Positions 20,691 to 32,429 are shown, counted from the stretch's first letter. The stretch: 64,000 nucleotides of DNA from Blastobasis lacticolella (GCA_905147135.1 LR990057.1:806001-870000); one strand, 5' to 3'. Translations and numbers: made by a program. The notes: generated from the sequence alone by a model not told the origin.

Positions 20691-20965
20691 TTTTTTTTAA
20701 TAATATGTCTTATGTACTAATACATTATTTGTCCTATATACTATCTTAAAAGTAAATACCTGTATAGAACAGCAGTTCAGTCCCATGGACTTTTGTCATT
20801 TACATATTCAGATATACTATAATAACTTTTTTGACATAATTTGTTTTTTATAGCGACTTTAAATTTATTCAATGGTAAATTCTGAATATCTGTTGGAACC
20901 TTATTATAAAAGGAAATTATTATAAATTCGTACATTACTATGTCGACTTCGCCTCTATATTAAAT
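20691..20965 (-). pseudogene. LINE reverse-transcriptase C-terminus (FYNKLP type) with 3' UTR and A tail
   Basis: On the minus strand one frame runs about 45-50 codons to a stop at 20777-20779. It reads 'FYNKVPTDIQNLPLNKFK' and ends 'EYVNDKSPWD', a C-terminus widely seen in insect non-LTR retrotransposons. About 80 bases of 3' UTR and an A run (T at 20691-20698) follow. It is 5'-truncated near 20965. This is a different lineage from the WNSLP and GEAY remnants. Confidence 0.7.
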
Positions 20966-21005
20966 ACTCTTATAGCATTTTATATTATTTTAAGAGAGGT
21001 AGGGC

Positions 21006-21335
21006 ATAGCGGGGTATCCCGTTCGAAATGGAGCCGCCCGACTGGGGAAGTACCTCCACCTTACAGAATACCGCAGCTAAACAATACTCTTTTAAATAGT
21101 TTTGTGTTTCTGCCGGTGAGTAAGGTTTCCAGAGCTCCATGGGGTGGGAATTTGGGGAACCGTGGCTTTGGCAATGGAGGAATATTTGCCTTTTTGCTGC
21201 CAGAGTAACGTGTTATACAGGTGGGTAACGCACTGGCGATAGTCTCGGTGTTGCTAATGTCTATAGGCAGTGGTGACGACTTTCCATCAGGTGGCCCGCT
21301 TGCCTGATTGCCTATCGTATGACATGAAAAAAAAA
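21006..21335 (+). mobile_element. Poly(A) SINE/LINE end, family R copy 1
   Basis: About 330 bases from 'atagcggggtatcccgttcg' to 'gcccgcttgcctgattgcct' and nine A (21327-21335), repeated with high identity at 36535-36864. The last ~100 bases equal the family-B 3' end. A shared 3' end plus poly(A) suggests a SINE or 5'-truncated LINE using the same reverse transcriptase. Confidence 0.7.
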
Positions 21336-21956
21336 GCATCAACCGGCAGAAATCCAGGCACCCACGATCCTCGACTTAGTTTAGTTTTAACATACTTGTA
21401 TGTGTCGCACGAACCCATCGGTATGCATGAGCGTTCATCCATCCATTTGCATCCTTTGCTTTGCGTGCATGGATCTCCACAGCGCGGATTGCAAACTGAT
21501 GAAATCCATTCAATCTACATGCGATTTGTTCAGTTTTTTGCCGGCTCATCTGTGACAACACTGTTTAAAATTCAAAAACCATTATCGTAGGTTTAGATAG
21601 ACGTCGTTTCACTTAACATCGCTTCACGCAGTCTGTATACAAAGCCCTCCATTGTGAAAATCCCAGAACAACAAAAACACACGACAGAAGAGCATGCGGG
21701 CGTAGCGAATTCTCTGTGAAACAAATTCATTTGTCAAGCACCGAGAGACATATTTCTTAACAGAAAGAAATACATGCGAACGCTACAAATGTTAACGGCT
21801 TGAAATATGTCCACAATGTATCTGGAGCTGTGGACTGTCACAAGATTGTTGTTACATGTTTTAGGATAAGCTCAGCAAGCAATCACGCAATAAAAGAAGA
21901 TTTTATTTTGGATTATAGTTTTTTAAAAGAAAATGATGTCAGATATTTGATGGAAT
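21336..21956. other. No gene or recognised repeat
   Basis: Short frames only. Confidence 0.4.
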
Positions 21957-22075
21957 GGAGCGTCGGTGGCCTAGTGGTAACGGTATCCGACTCGGAATGC
22001 GAGAGATACCGGGTTCAAATCTCACTGCCACCATGTAACAATGACTGATGACCAATGAGCCGATGTCACAATGCC
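21957..22075 (+). mobile_element. SINE-A copy, 3'-truncated
   Basis: The head 'gagcgtcggtggcctagtgg' and B box 'gggttcaaatc' are clear. The body stops soon after 'gccaccatgtaacaatgact' with a scrambled 'accaatgagccgatgtcaca'. Loss of the 3' end is unusual for reverse-transcribed copies, so a later deletion is likely. Confidence 0.7.
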
Positions 22076-22851
22076 CAATCAAGTTGTTGTTATCGTCACA
22101 GGTAAAATAAAATATAATTACTCAGTAAATATACTCGCGCAGTATATTAACCCGACCTGGAGCAGACAATTCAAAAATGTTACTGTTAAAAACAGTAAAA
22201 GATACACAAAACATCAACATCTAATATATTTTAATTAACGCGTTTAATTAACAAGGAAATATCGTCCATTAATGCGCAAACAGGGGTGGGCGGGGGTATA
22301 TATTAAAATGTTGATTAAAACAGATAGGAGCATTAATTTCGGGTGCAATAACCGACAGACACAAAGCTGGTTAAACTTCGCTTTAAGTTGGAAAATGTGT
22401 TCAGATCAGACAAAATAGAGCCACTGCGAAGACTGCAGACTAGACCCTTTTAAGTACTGGAGGTTGGCCGTCAGCTCAACGACGTTATATCTGCCCCGTA
22501 CCAAGTGAATAGGCAAACATAGATTTTCTACCCCAGCAACTCTGGCTGGGGCTATTCGAGTCGATAAAACTGGGAAAAATCCCATTTACGTGTATGCCCC
22601 ATTCGCAGAAGTCATTGGGAGACACACCTAGCTCGGTCTGTGATTGAAACGATGATTTGTAATGTTTTACCACTCATTACCACCGCTGCAACTCCTATTT
22701 AGCCAGGACCTACAGCGGCGAATCAAAGAGCTAAGTTTTGACACCCAGACACGCTCGAGGACAAACAAATTCTGTCTTAGGAAGGTATTCCTTATCTTAT
22801 CCAATATCTTCGTCCAATGTATATTTGATCAAAGACATTAGATGAGTGTAT
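22076..22851. other. No gene or recognised repeat
   Basis: Nothing is recognised in this stretch. Only one short frame (22485-22673) is present. Confidence 0.4.
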
Positions 22852-23245
22852 TTTTTTTATAAGACTAGCCAGGCATTTGGCCTGGTGGTAAGTGACGGAC
22901 GATGCGGCCGAGGATGGAGCATGGCTGTCAAGGAACAGCCTAAATATTCACTCTAGCCATGAACGAGTCCAAGATTAGGGAACACACTCGCAGAAAAAGT
23001 GTTCCATTCCTTAGCCGTACGTATTATAAAGGTCGAAACAAAGTGGCTCGTACGGATTGCGGATACGTCTCTTAGGCGGAGGCTAGACGCTCGATATTAT
23101 CGTGATAAGTGGATTACGATCCTGGATCACAATATTTATCGAGTGTGTAGCACTCACGGATCTAGAAATTCAGAAATCCACGATACGTATCGCAATATAC
23201 AATTATATGGAGCATCCGCCTAAACGCGCCACAAATGGAAGAAAC
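22852..23245 (-). pseudogene. WNSLP-type LINE 3' end
   Basis: The minus strand encodes 'IIRTAKEWNTFSASVFP', the equivalent of [15 protein letters not shown] at 25.2 kb, followed by the shared 3' stretch 'gccgcatcgtccgtcactta' and 'caaatgcctggctagtc' and an A-rich end (plus-strand T run at ~22851-22858). Substitution of the SLP core and stops show decay. It retains somewhat more upstream coding sequence than the other copies. Confidence 0.65.
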
Positions 23246-23671
23246 GATGATTATGACGTCTCATTGGCACATTGGCACACGTGTCGCCAAACCGCAGCAC
23301 CTGTAGCTCGTGCACGGGCACGCCGGCGACATGCGGAATCGAATTTGCCGGTGGCGCAGACAAGCGACAGATATTTGAATTCACATTCAAATTTTGAATT
23401 TCAAATGGCGAACGCAGTGGGAGCCGAGAGTCTACTGCAACGTCGGTGCCGTATTCTGTATTACCAATTTGATTTCTGGAACAGTTTCGCTTGTTGCAAA
23501 GTTTCAACGTTTCTCTCATGAGAGGTCTTATCAATTATTAACTGCACGAGCGAAATCCGTGCGGTGATTTGGTTTCGGAGAACACTGTATCTTTGTATCA
23601 TTTGTAGAATAGAATTATTATCGGCTATTCTGAGTCTAGTTTGACTCTAGAGCGTTAGCTACGATTTATTG
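23246..23671. other. No gene or recognised repeat
   Basis: Frames on both strands at 23102-23534 are partly LINE-derived. No family is recognised. Confidence 0.4.
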
Positions 23672-23943
23672 GTCATCTTGGCGTTAAAGTTGCGGTAGTG
23701 CACTCGCGCGCGAGGACCCGGAGTGAGTATGGAAATGATCCAGGACTTAGCAGGGCAGGTAATTACAGTGGGGCAACTGTCATCTGACCTGTGTGGTCCT
23801 GTTAACAGGGGAACCTGACCAGATTGGATCATGGATACACAATCAGTCGACTCAATGTAAAGGTTTCATTACAATGTTTCCCCGTAAGAGCATTGGTTAG
23901 TATTCAGCCAATGTACGTAACTCCAGAAAAGAATCGTTGGTAC
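23672..23943 (-). mobile_element. SINE-A copy, tRNA head missing
   Basis: From 'catcttggcgttaaagt' (3' end) through 'gtaagagcattggttagtat' to 'aatcgttggtaca' at the right. The copy stops at the junction with the tRNA-like head, so it has no internal promoter. Confidence 0.75.
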
Positions 23944-24303
23944 ACCCAGACGGACATCTTAGCGTCTCAGGTGCATACCATCGATAAAGTCCCATAAACC
24001 ACACAGCTGAAATGTAATCAAAACAAAGCCCTGGATAACACAATCTCCACTGCTGTCGTTCCGTCTTACAGTTATGATCCGCCGAAATACACACATAAAA
24101 CCTCACGCACATGATAGGCAGACCACCGAGGGACGGCCGCTAGTCGAGACCTTATATTTGGATGAATAATCCATGTATTATTCATGCACTTTGGCTCTCG
24201 ACAGAATGAATACGGTTAGGGCAACAAAATATGAAGTTATTCTGACGAAATAGCGCAGACACTGATACACGTGGCTAACAATACGTAATGTCTTATCAAC
24301 ACA
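23944..24303. other. No gene or recognised repeat
   Basis: It contains a small AT-rich palindrome, 'gaataatccatgtattattc', near 24160. Otherwise nothing. Confidence 0.4.
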
Positions 24304-24560
24304 CTAGCGGGACCGGCGCGACTTCGTCCGCTTGGTGTTCTACCCCTACCCTACCCTACACCTACCCCTACCCCAATCCTAAACCTAGTCTACCTTTACC
24401 TATCCCATTTTTCATGCTACCTCTTGAATCAGTCATCTACACATACACATCTATGGAAGAAAACCACATTAAAATCCGTTGAGTACGTTATAAATTCAAT
24501 CGTACATAGATACATAGGGACAGACGGTGGGTAGCGGCTTTGTTTAATACTATGTACAGA
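24304..24560 (-). mobile_element. Helitron-like element, complete ends
   Basis: On the minus strand it starts TCTGTACATAGTATTAAAC (first base 24560) right after an A and ends CTAG (24304-24307) right before a T: the A/T target, TC start and CTRR end of Helitrons. The palindromic stretch 'gcggacgaagtcgcgccgg' precedes the end. Shared internal words are 'caacggattttaatgtggtt' and a GTAGGG-rich tract. It is 257 bp with no Rep/helicase, so it depends on a partner elsewhere. Confidence 0.75.
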
Positions 24561-24714
24561 TACATAATAGTAACCTTAGGTCGCCAATGACAGGCTCATA
24601 CACTCAATAAACTAAACAATTTAATCGACAATGTGTGAAAATCTATTTACTAAAAGTCAAATATACATATATGTGTGTGGTTCATGAAACCAAACTAAGA
24701 TCACACACAACACA

Positions 24715-24845
24715 TCAACTGCTGGGTTTGAGCCTCCTATTCATTAGCGGAGTGTTTTCCCATAATTTCCAAGCTTGGCTTGCGGGTTGACGATTGCAGT
24801 GTTCAAAACAAAAAAAACAGTAAACGCTGCTGCGCCCTGTTTCTG
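24715..24845 (+). mobile_element. SINE-C, decayed
   Basis: 'cataatttccaagcttggct' and 'gcgggttgacgattgcagtg' are eroded SINE-C words, with 'aaacgctgctgcgccc' following. The ends are lost. Confidence 0.45.
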
Positions 24846-24919
24846 GTCTAGCGATCTGCCTCTAAGTCAATAGTTACATATATTGTTCAAGTTAAGATGG
24901 CCAGAGAGAAAACTACCAG

Positions 24920-25047
24920 ATACATACAATACACACTCACGCCCGTATCCTATAGGGGTGAGGCAGAGCCTATCTAGTGCCACAAGCTACGATCCTGACA
25001 CACCATTACCTCTTCCACATTCATACATCTTCTCATACATTTACGCC
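24920..25047. mobile_element. Dispersed 'ctcacgcccgta' fragment (family F)
   Basis: 'acactcacgcccgtatccta' and 'ggggtgaggcagag' match 45334-45400 and resemble a sequence common in lepidopteran genomes. It runs directly into the tail of the LINE at 25050. Confidence 0.4.
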
Positions 25048-25049
25048 GG

Positions 25050-25345
25050 CTAAGGGTTTTTTTTTTAATTAATAATCGGCTTGCATTTGACCTCAACTCA
25101 CCTGATGGAAAGCGACGATGAGGTCGAAGATGTAGCATGCGTGCCTAGAAGATACCTATTCACTCTTGATTTGAAGACCCCAAGGTTATACGTATCGGGG
25201 AACAATGACTCAGGTAGAGAGTTCCAGTCCTTTGCAGTGCGCATAAGAAAAGTGGATGCAAAACGCTTAGTACGAAATGGTGGGACATCTACCATAAATG
25301 GATGACGATTTTTTGTCCCCCTCGTTGTTCGATGATAAAAAGGGT
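25050..25345 (-). pseudogene. WNSLP-type LINE 3' end, best copy
   Basis: A 65-codon minus-strand frame (25098-25295) contains '[19 protein letters not shown]' then '[11 protein letters not shown]', the C-terminus of a Jockey/CR1-like ORF2. After the frame come ~40 bases of shared 3' sequence and a poly(A) (plus-strand T at 25051-25059). All catalytic domains are lost to 5' truncation. This copy anchors the family, whose relatives lie at 785, 9583, 22852, 31552, 35075 and 41452. Confidence 0.8.
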
Positions 25346-25589
25346 ACTCCTGACCTGTCCTTTTTGGAGAAGGTCATTTATTTGATTAGTATAATTATGT
25401 CCTTATCGGGCGCTTTCTACCGTCGATTCGCACGATAGATATCTTTCGTAACCAAAAACTACCAAACTCGAATAATTATGGAAACCCAGTCATCGCTAAT
25501 AATACCGGAGGAGCCGGTCCTCGCGTGACTCAGGGCCCGCTGGTTGTTGACCCGAGGAGGCCTCCGGTCCTCACTGCTGGGAGGTACGA

Positions 25590-25885
25590 GGCAATCCTTT
25601 ATTTCGTCGATGCAGTATTGATTTTTATGGCCACTAGGGCACGGTCTGTGGACGTTAGCAACACCAAAAGTATAACTCGCGTGAGTCGCGTGTATCCAAC
25701 CCCATAAAAAGCGTTTACACCCTTCTTGAAGGTGGCCATTAACAATAAAACATCTAGAAAAGGAAATGTCTAATATCTGTGTGAGCACGAATGTTAAAGA
25801 ATGTTCTTATCTTGCAACACCAGAGGCGCTACCAATGCGTTGTCCGCCTCTAAAGAGACCTCTAATATACGTCTCGAACGATCCC
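25590..25885 (-). mobile_element. Two decayed family-B fragments
   Basis: At 25630-25700, 'gtggacgttagcaacaccaa' and, at 25810-25885, 'caacaccagaggcgctacca' with 'gcctctaaagagacctctaa' are family-B words in minus orientation. The second is cleaner. Frames crossing them (25459-25788, 25525-25707) are shadows. Confidence 0.5.
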
Positions 25886-25890
25886 ATGTC

Positions 25891-26759
25891 TTAGCCCAAA
25901 ATAAATTGTCGTATCGTGCATGCTTCACTTCTTTAGTGTAGAAAGGCGTCTGTACTTTTTTCAAGTCCGGAAGAATATTTTTTTTTTGTCGACATTTTAT
26001 TTGTTACATTTCTTTTCTATTTTATTTGTGAGGATTATCTGGACCGCAGAAACTAGGAAGTGGAATCTCATTGTTTCAGTGTCTGCAATAAAGATGTTTC
26101 CAACATTTTAATTTTTGTAGCGGATTCCGAAATAGTGTTAGTCCTCGGAAGAGCCTGGGTGTCAAAACTTAGTAAGTCAGCTCATTTGGTCACCCACCCA
26201 CGGTGAGGGCGCATCGACACCTAAATTTCCCCACTGGAGCGTTATGGTTGAAAGATATATCTAATTCTATTTGGCCGCGATCACTAGAATACAATTTCAC
26301 ACATGTAGAACAAAATTTCCAACAAGTAATGCACATTTCACAAAATAAAAAAAAAACTAATGCAGTTTTGTCGGCGCTGTCACGTGACACGGCCAAGCGA
26401 CAAATTAAATTAGAGTGAGTGTGCGGCCAACGTTCAGCTTTTATTTGTATTTTTTCTTTTAGGTCGTAGGTACCTACGTCACAGAACGTGCATGAGTGTT
26501 CGCTCGCAGTGTTTTGTAGGTGACCTATGTGTGACCACTTCAGGTCCGTGTGTAGGTATAGCATACTTATTAGCAGAACAATACATCGAGCCGCTATTTT
26601 AGCGTGAAATTTATTTATTAGCGTGCGACACACCAAACGATGCGCACTTATGGTTACAGAACGCAGTTTTATTCGACAAAAAGAAAAAAAAATCATCTTT
26701 ACCGGACCACCATCCACTATAACACGACTATACCGCGACAAACCTATACGGCAGTGACA
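25891..26759. other. No supported gene; longest open frame in the window
   Basis: The minus-strand frame 26190-26846 spans 218 codons, but its first codon is TTG inside the family-G tail and the first ATG is about 50 codons in. It crosses the MITE edge at 26760, shows no domain and has Cys/His-rich random-like composition. I treat it as chance. Confidence 0.4.
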
Positions 26760-27243
26760 TAATGCCCGATTTACATTGATCAAGTGTTTAGTGGTGGTAA
26801 CCGTTTGAACAGTAACGATTCCATTCAAAATCAAATTCAAATTCAAAATTTCTTTATTGATTAGGACATTAAATATCTCTTTCGATCGTCAAAAAGGAGG
26901 GGGGTAGGAAAGTAGGAAGGAAACACACAGTGACACGCTGACCGCCCTATGGCCGTAGATAAACGTATCCCTCGCCAACCACGACCGAACCGTGCTCGAC
27001 AATGTCAGGCAGAGCTGGAACGCTATATTATATAGGTATGTCTAGTATAATTAGGAAAAACCACCTAAAACTACCGCAAGTGTAAGCCAGTCCACCATTT
27101 GCATTTGGCTTGCAAGCTGCCTTGCAACTAGATCCGAATAGAATCGCTTACTATTATTTATGACAAGTGCACCCAAAGTCAAAATTAGTACCGTTATAGT
27201 GGCCGGCCACTACAGTCCTTAACCAATGTAAATTGGGCATTAA
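26760..27243. mobile_element. MITE with TAATGCCC-type terminal repeats, interrupted
   Basis: 'taatgcccgatttacattga' at 26760 is matched in inverse at 27224-27243 ('caatgtaaattgggcatta', reverse complement 'taatgcccaatttacattg'), and a further ~20 bases remain similar. The outer TA on both sides is compatible with a Tc1/mariner-type TA target. The family-G retroelement end at 26824-27097 lies inside. Confidence 0.5.
26824..27097 (-). mobile_element. Family G copy 2, nested in the MITE
   Basis: Nearly identical to 19914-20206, including 'cagtgacacgctgaccgccc' and 'gcaagtgtaagccagtccac'. The tail unit is TTTGA/TTTGAA. The low divergence between copies suggests that this family was active later than most repeats here. 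Confidence 0.7.
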
Positions 27244-28089
27244 GTTAGTTTACCCAGCACTTTACGGACAGTGATGTCACGGAACGACGATGACGCCGCG
27301 TACTCGCGGAAATTGTCTTCTTAAGTTGAACAATTAGTTGTTTTTATTAGTTTGTTTTGTTTGTTATAGCGACACAGTCATTACATTGTGAATTAATTAG
27401 GGTACTACAGGTCTAAACATTGTAGACATCGTCATAATTCTGTATGACTGTTTGATACATAAATAATTAAAATAAAATTTAGTACTACTTGTAAACTGAT
27501 ATTTGAACTTACGTTGTTGATGTGACAGGTTAAGTACATGTGTGATTGTATTCATTAAGTAGTATGTTATAGCTCATAAGAAAAACATTGATTGCTTGAA
27601 ACGTATCTAGTTAAATTTATACGTGGCGGTTTGTTAATGGCTCATAGATGAGCTATTTTTTAATGCATTATGTATTACAGCTAAAATAAAATAAAGAAAT
27701 AAACAAATTTTCCGTCGCACACCGCACTTGACAAGAAAAACTGCCATTGCCTGAAGAAGTGTCTCATGCTAACAGATTACTGACTACTGACTGGCGGTAT
27801 CGGCAAAGTACTTTCGGCAACTCACACTGGGGTTTAAATGAGAATATCGAGAATTAGTAACTACTCTGGCGTAAGGTGAGAATGTAAGGTGCGAAGACTC
27901 CGTCGTTTTGAATGTTGGTAAATTGAGGCTTGTTAATTGCAATTAACACTGACATGCAAATTCGCAGGGGCCTAATTTTAGCGCTGTGACTCGATCTCGC
28001 ATTCGAAATCTTTTCTAGCCACATGTATCTCCATTAATAATGACATTGAATATTGTAGCTGAAAAAAAATGTTTTTACCTATCTTCGAC
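27244..28089. other. No gene or recognised repeat
   Basis: AT-rich sequence. 'taaaataaaataaagaaata' near 27682 could be an old A-rich retroelement tail. Confidence 0.4.
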
Positions 28090-28100
28090 AGTCGTATATT

Positions 28101-28375
28101 CATCATCACAGCCCATAACAGTGCACTGCAGGACTTGGGGCCTCTCCCACGAGAGGGGCAAGAGGTTATTGTCATAATCTCCACGCTTGGCAGGCGGATG
28201 GGAGATCGCAGTGTTGTAAATATAACAATGGAAAACGCTGCTGTCCATTCTCCAGCCTAGGGAGAATCTTCAATCTTTTGTCTCGAAAACATTAGTCGCC
28301 TTGTACGACACCCACGAGTATAAGGGGTTAGTGCTATTCTACTCTGCCGGACACCACACGGCCAAAGTCGTATAT
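28101..28375 (+). mobile_element. SINE-C copy with an 11-bp target duplication
   Basis: A complete 275-bp unit from 'catcatcacagcccataaca' to 'ggacaccacacggccaa'. AGTCGTATATT is repeated directly at 28090-28100 and 28376-28386. With the copy at 14254-14513 this fixes both ends of the family. Internal words are 'cataatctccacgcttggca' and 'ttagtcgccttgtacgacac'. No coding capacity. Confidence 0.75.
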
Positions 28376-28669
28376 TGTCGAAGATAAATTTCAGTGTCGT
28401 TTTAATACAGTGTTTTGGGTTGAGAAAATATTGAGTTTAAGATGACACAGCGCGAAAATCGCCCTCCAGTACTTTTTCATTTCTTAATTCCAACTGGAGG
28501 GGGTCGCATCCAAATAAAGGTAAGTATGTAATCCAGGTGTGAATGAGGTTTAAGGTACGACGCCGACTTTCATAACCCCCGTCGTACTGAGTGAAAAGAG
28601 AAACATCAGTAAAATCACTTTATCAGAAAATTTTTGAATTGTTAAAAAACATATGAATAATCTCGACAA

Positions 28670-28971
28670 TATCCCGGTTGTGATCTCGCGCGCGAGCATG
28701 ACCATGATCCAGGATTTGGCAGATCAAGTAATTACTCAGTGTAACGACAGCCATCTGACCCTTTAACAGGGGAACCTGACTAGATTTGGACTAGGTTTGG
28801 ATCCAGGCTATATATGGAGATATCATTATGATGTTGTCCCTCATCGTAAGAGGATCAGTTAGTGTTCAACTAACGTAGATACATAACTCAGAAAATAATC
28901 ATTGGTACATGGCGGCAATGGGCTGGAGTTCGAACCCGGTTACCTCTCGCTTACTAGTCGGTTACCTTAAT
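28670..28971 (-). mobile_element. SINE-A copy
   Basis: It has the 3' block 'atcccggttgtgatctcgcg', the body, then the tRNA-like head with 'gagttcgaacccggttacct' (B box inverted) and 'ctcgcttactagtcggttac'. The central part carries a short insertion-like change around 28795. Confidence 0.75.
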
Positions 28972-29191
28972 CTACCTATCTACTTATATCTTTCTCTATT
29001 TAACAATACGTCGTCCCAGTGTCCGGTTTGGCGACCGCGTGAAAATAACCGCGATCCCTCCAAGGCCGTGCGAGCGGGGCGGCGGGGGGCACGTGCGCGC
29101 GCGCATCGTTTCCGACTATTCGAGCTTTACAGCATTTCTCTTTTTGCTATGACGGTTAATATTGACGTTTTGCAGGACCAATATTCAATTT

Positions 29192-29440
29192 GCGGCTATG
29201 TACCAAAACTCTTTTCTGAGTTATGTACATTAGTTCAATTCTAACCGATGCTCTTACGATGAGGGAAATCATCGTGATGAAACCTGCAAATTCAGGCAAC
29301 TGAATTTATAACCATGATCCAATCTGGTCAAGTTCCCCTGGTAGCAGGGTCACGGAGGTCAGACTGTAGTTGCTCCACCTGATTGCCAAATCCTGGATCA
29401 TGGTCAAGGCGGACCCCGGGCCCTCTAGCTCGAGAGGACC
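29192..29440 (+). mobile_element. SINE-A copy, head missing
   Basis: It starts at 'gcggctatgtaccaaaactc' just after where the head should end and continues to 'ggaccccgggccctctagct'. The preceding 29030-29120 is GC-rich with a CG-repeat-like 'gtgcgcgcgcgcatcg'. Confidence 0.75.
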
Positions 29441-29891
29441 AAGTTTCAAGTTACTTTTAAAGCACTAATCTTCCGTTCATCTCAAAACAAAGTTGTTTGC
29501 TGTACTCTTTTGTGTTAGCTCACTTACGTCTTTAACGGATTTTCATACAATTCAGCCATAAGATTCACCATAGCATTTATAGTACCATATGCATGTGCTC
29601 GTCACAAACAACTTTAACTATGGCACCAACTCTAATATCTGTGTATTTAATTTTGCAATGACATATATTTAATTTGTAGTGTGTTCGTATGTATGTGTCG
29701 TCCACGAGCGTGTTCCCCGAAAAGTAATCTGGACACCGTCCAAACCAGAGCTCTAGTGTTGTCTCTAAGCAGGAAATGGCAATGTAATTAATAACACTCC
29801 TTCTGTCGCAGTCGGGTAAAAAGAAGTTTTCCTAATATTGGACCGCATCGTCCATCACCCGGTCAGGTGATGATGCCTTTTAATCAAAAAG
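29441..29891. other. No gene or recognised repeat
   Basis: Nothing is identified. No long frame. Confidence 0.4.
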
Positions 29892-30128
29892 TAGTAACAG
29901 ATGTTCCGGTTTGGCTGGAGCCGACCAACAATCAGTTGTAGCTGATACTAATCCTTACATAGTATAAAATAAAGTCACGTTTGGGTGCAGGGGACGTGGT
30001 CGGACGTCCGACCAAGGTCGGCTCACCCGCGCATCCGCATTAATCCAAAAGCGACTTTATTTTCTACGTAGTAAGTATTAGTATCTGATGGTTGTTCGGC
30101 TCCAGCCAAATTGGAGCGTCTGTTACTA
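29892..30128. mobile_element. Palindromic MITE (GTAACAGACG family), copy 1
   Basis: The left end 'gtaacagatgttccggtttg' and right end 'caaattggagcgtctgttac' are inverted repeats, and pairing continues through 'ctaatccttacatagtataa' and 'agtattag' almost to the centre, where 'gtcggacgtccgac' is itself palindromic. TA flanks both ends. The same 240-bp unit is at 57441-57686. It would extrude a long hairpin. Non-coding. Confidence 0.75.
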
Positions 30129-31010
30129 GTTTAAACAAGCATTTTTACAGTAATATGTGGCTACTAGGCTGTAACGTTCACATTTTGTCATTCACAGAGT
30201 GCATGGCGTGTAAAAAATATACCCTCGACAATATAATCGCCATGCGGGGGAAAGATGAGCTAAATGAGTTTTGCTAGATTCAACGATTTTATTCGTACGG
30301 GGTCTTCTTCCTCAAGGTGTACGTAGTGTGCGTCTGCGGACCTATTACCGTATTGTGCCTAAGAGCCTCTTAGTAAGTAAGTAAGTAGTAAGAGGTGTCA
30401 CCTACGTACCAACACTGCGCCCGCCGCGCTTACCAATCGAGTTCGGTTATAAATGGCCAGCCGTCGTCGGTGCCGTCTAGGCTAATATAGGTTATCTACC
30501 GGCGGCTCCACTGACCTATTTGGCCTGACACCGCTCGTGAAATGTAGCATGGAGAACAATCGTGCGAGGCGACGATCGGTTAAATTTCTTGCCACAGGAG
30601 TAATCTTGTATCTATAAGTTTTCCATGCTGAATGTTCTTTGATATCGTAAGTTGCCTGGAAGAATGTGGTAAGACCGTCTGATGCTGGTACTAATATTAA
30701 TTATGAACGATTTCATATACGAAGATTATTTATTAATAAAGGTTTGATAAGTTTTATACCTTCAATATCTTGATGATTTTTATTAATATCTTCTAACCCG
30801 ATTTGTATCTATCTATTGGATCTATTGAATACCGTTTTACATCGTCGATACAAGAGTTTTCACTTCAAAAAGCCACCGCGACATCGGTTCATACAATATT
30901 GAACTACGATGCCACTAAGGTCAAATTTTTATGATGAATCTTTGCATTGATATTTGGGGAACCCTTTTGCATAACGATTGCATGCATGAAAGATGCAATA
31001 TATGAATTAA
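30129..31010. other. No gene or recognised repeat
   Basis: It contains a GTAA tandem 'agtaagtaagtaagtagtaa' near 30372. Nothing else. Confidence 0.4.
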
Positions 31011-31130
31011 GCGAGCCACCTGATGGAAAGTGGTCACCGCCGTCTATAGACATCAGCAACACCAGGGGTATCACCAATTCATTTTTCGCCTTTAGCGATC
31101 TCTAATATACATCTTGCACGATCCCATTTC
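31011..31130 (-). mobile_element. Family-B fragment
   Basis: 'gccacctgatggaaagtggt' through 'tctctaatatacatcttgca' and 'cgatcccatttc', without poly(A). Confidence 0.6.
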
Positions 31131-31424
31131 ATAATCTAAAGGAACAACTTCTGAAAATTCCTTATTAAATTTCTTAGTTACATTACATTTACATAGTTGC
31201 AACACGGTAAAATACGAGACGACGCGATTATGTGTTCAGAAATAAAATTTAATATTTGCATAATTTAATTTTATGCGGAATAATGTTAGAATATTTCTGT
31301 ACCTAATAACACCAATCTGCCGGCAGGAATGAGGGCAACTGGCCGATTCAAGTCACACGTTAGTAACGGTGGCACAGTGCATTGCGATATTCACATGGAA
31401 AGAGCTTTTTCACAGACCAACATT

Positions 31425-31550
31425 ATGGAGTCACGCCATTTTCCCGTAGGGGTAGGCCCCGGTAGGCAGAGAACACTTTGTTCCAATTGCAGCGGTATCG
31501 ACTTCGGAGAGACGTTTGAAACAAACTGTTTTCATATTGCCTTTTTTGAC
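31425..31550. mobile_element. Family-F-like fragment
   Basis: 'ttttcccgtaggggtaggcc' and 'gcggtatcgacttcgg' resemble a dispersed lepidopteran sequence. It abuts the LINE end at 31552. Confidence 0.35.
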
Positions 31551-31551
31551 T

Positions 31552-31815
31552 TACATTTGACCTCAACTCACCTGATCGAAAGCGAAGATGAGGTCGAAGA
31601 TGTAGCGTGCGTGCCTAGAAGATACCTACCCACTTTTCACTTGAAGACCACAAGGTTATACTTGTCGGGGAACAGTGACTCCGGCAGAGAGTTTCAATCC
31701 TTTGCAGAGCGCATAAGAAAAGTGGATGCAAAACGCTGAGTACGAGATGGTGGAACGTCTACCATATATGGATGAAGATCTATTGTCCCCCTCGTTGTTC
31801 GATAATAAAAAGGTC
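31552..31815 (-). pseudogene. WNSLP-type LINE 3' end
   Basis: Close DNA similarity to 25050-25345 over the whole length ('gaggtcgaagatgtagc', 'gcgcataagaaaagtggatg'). Point changes and frameshifts split the reading ('CKGLKLS' in place of the KDWNSLP stretch). The poly(A) is lost. Confidence 0.7.
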
Positions 31816-32429
31816 ACGATCGAACATGGTTGTTCCATCGTGCTTCTTTCACTTCTAATTAATTTGTTCCGGGTCCCAATACACCGAAGGTCTGGCGCCT
31901 TGGGTAATCGGTCGCTGTAGTTCTAGATTAAGGATAAACAGGAGTTGCAGCCGTAGGAACTTCAACCGATAAAGCTTAACAGTCGCCTATCGTAATACAA
32001 AACGAAAGCGCTTGGCAAAACGTCCAGCCATTCTATGCATATTCTTTCATTTGACTGCGAGCTGCGACATCACATCTAGAACATTGCAGAATATTACTCG
32101 ATAAAAGTAACTACGAAAACACTGATTAACGCCTATGACGACAACTCCCAGAGTCATATAAAACACACGCGAACAACTAGACAGATGCCCACGATTAATC
32201 GCAACAGGCAACAGCACATTCACTGACAGGAGTTGTACATCATGCGTTGGAAGTGATTCAGAACAGGCAGTCGTTGACGAAGTTGACGATTTATCGCCGG
32301 CCGTCACGTGCGTTGAAGAGCGTGGTAGGCGGCGTTGGATTACATTGTTTTCATATACACGCATCACTAGTTATACAACACAGCTAATGACGGTTTAAAG
32401 TTGACACTTTGTGGTAACGAGTTCGAGCG
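31816..32429. other. No gene or recognised repeat
   Basis: The 106-codon minus-strand frame 32047-32367 shows no family. Confidence 0.4.

Noticed and set aside
20263..20700. 145-codon Tyr/Pro/Thr-rich frame
   Set aside because: It is the translation of a CCTAC-type minisatellite.
26190..26846. 218-codon minus-strand open frame, the longest in the window
   Set aside because: It starts with TTG inside a retroelement tail, has its first ATG ~50 codons in, crosses a MITE border, and shows no domain or codon bias.
29946..29975. Helitron-like start 'acatagtataaaataaagt' inside the palindromic MITE
   Set aside because: The unit is explained by the MITE's own palindrome and recurs at the same place in its second copy. 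No CTAG end follows.
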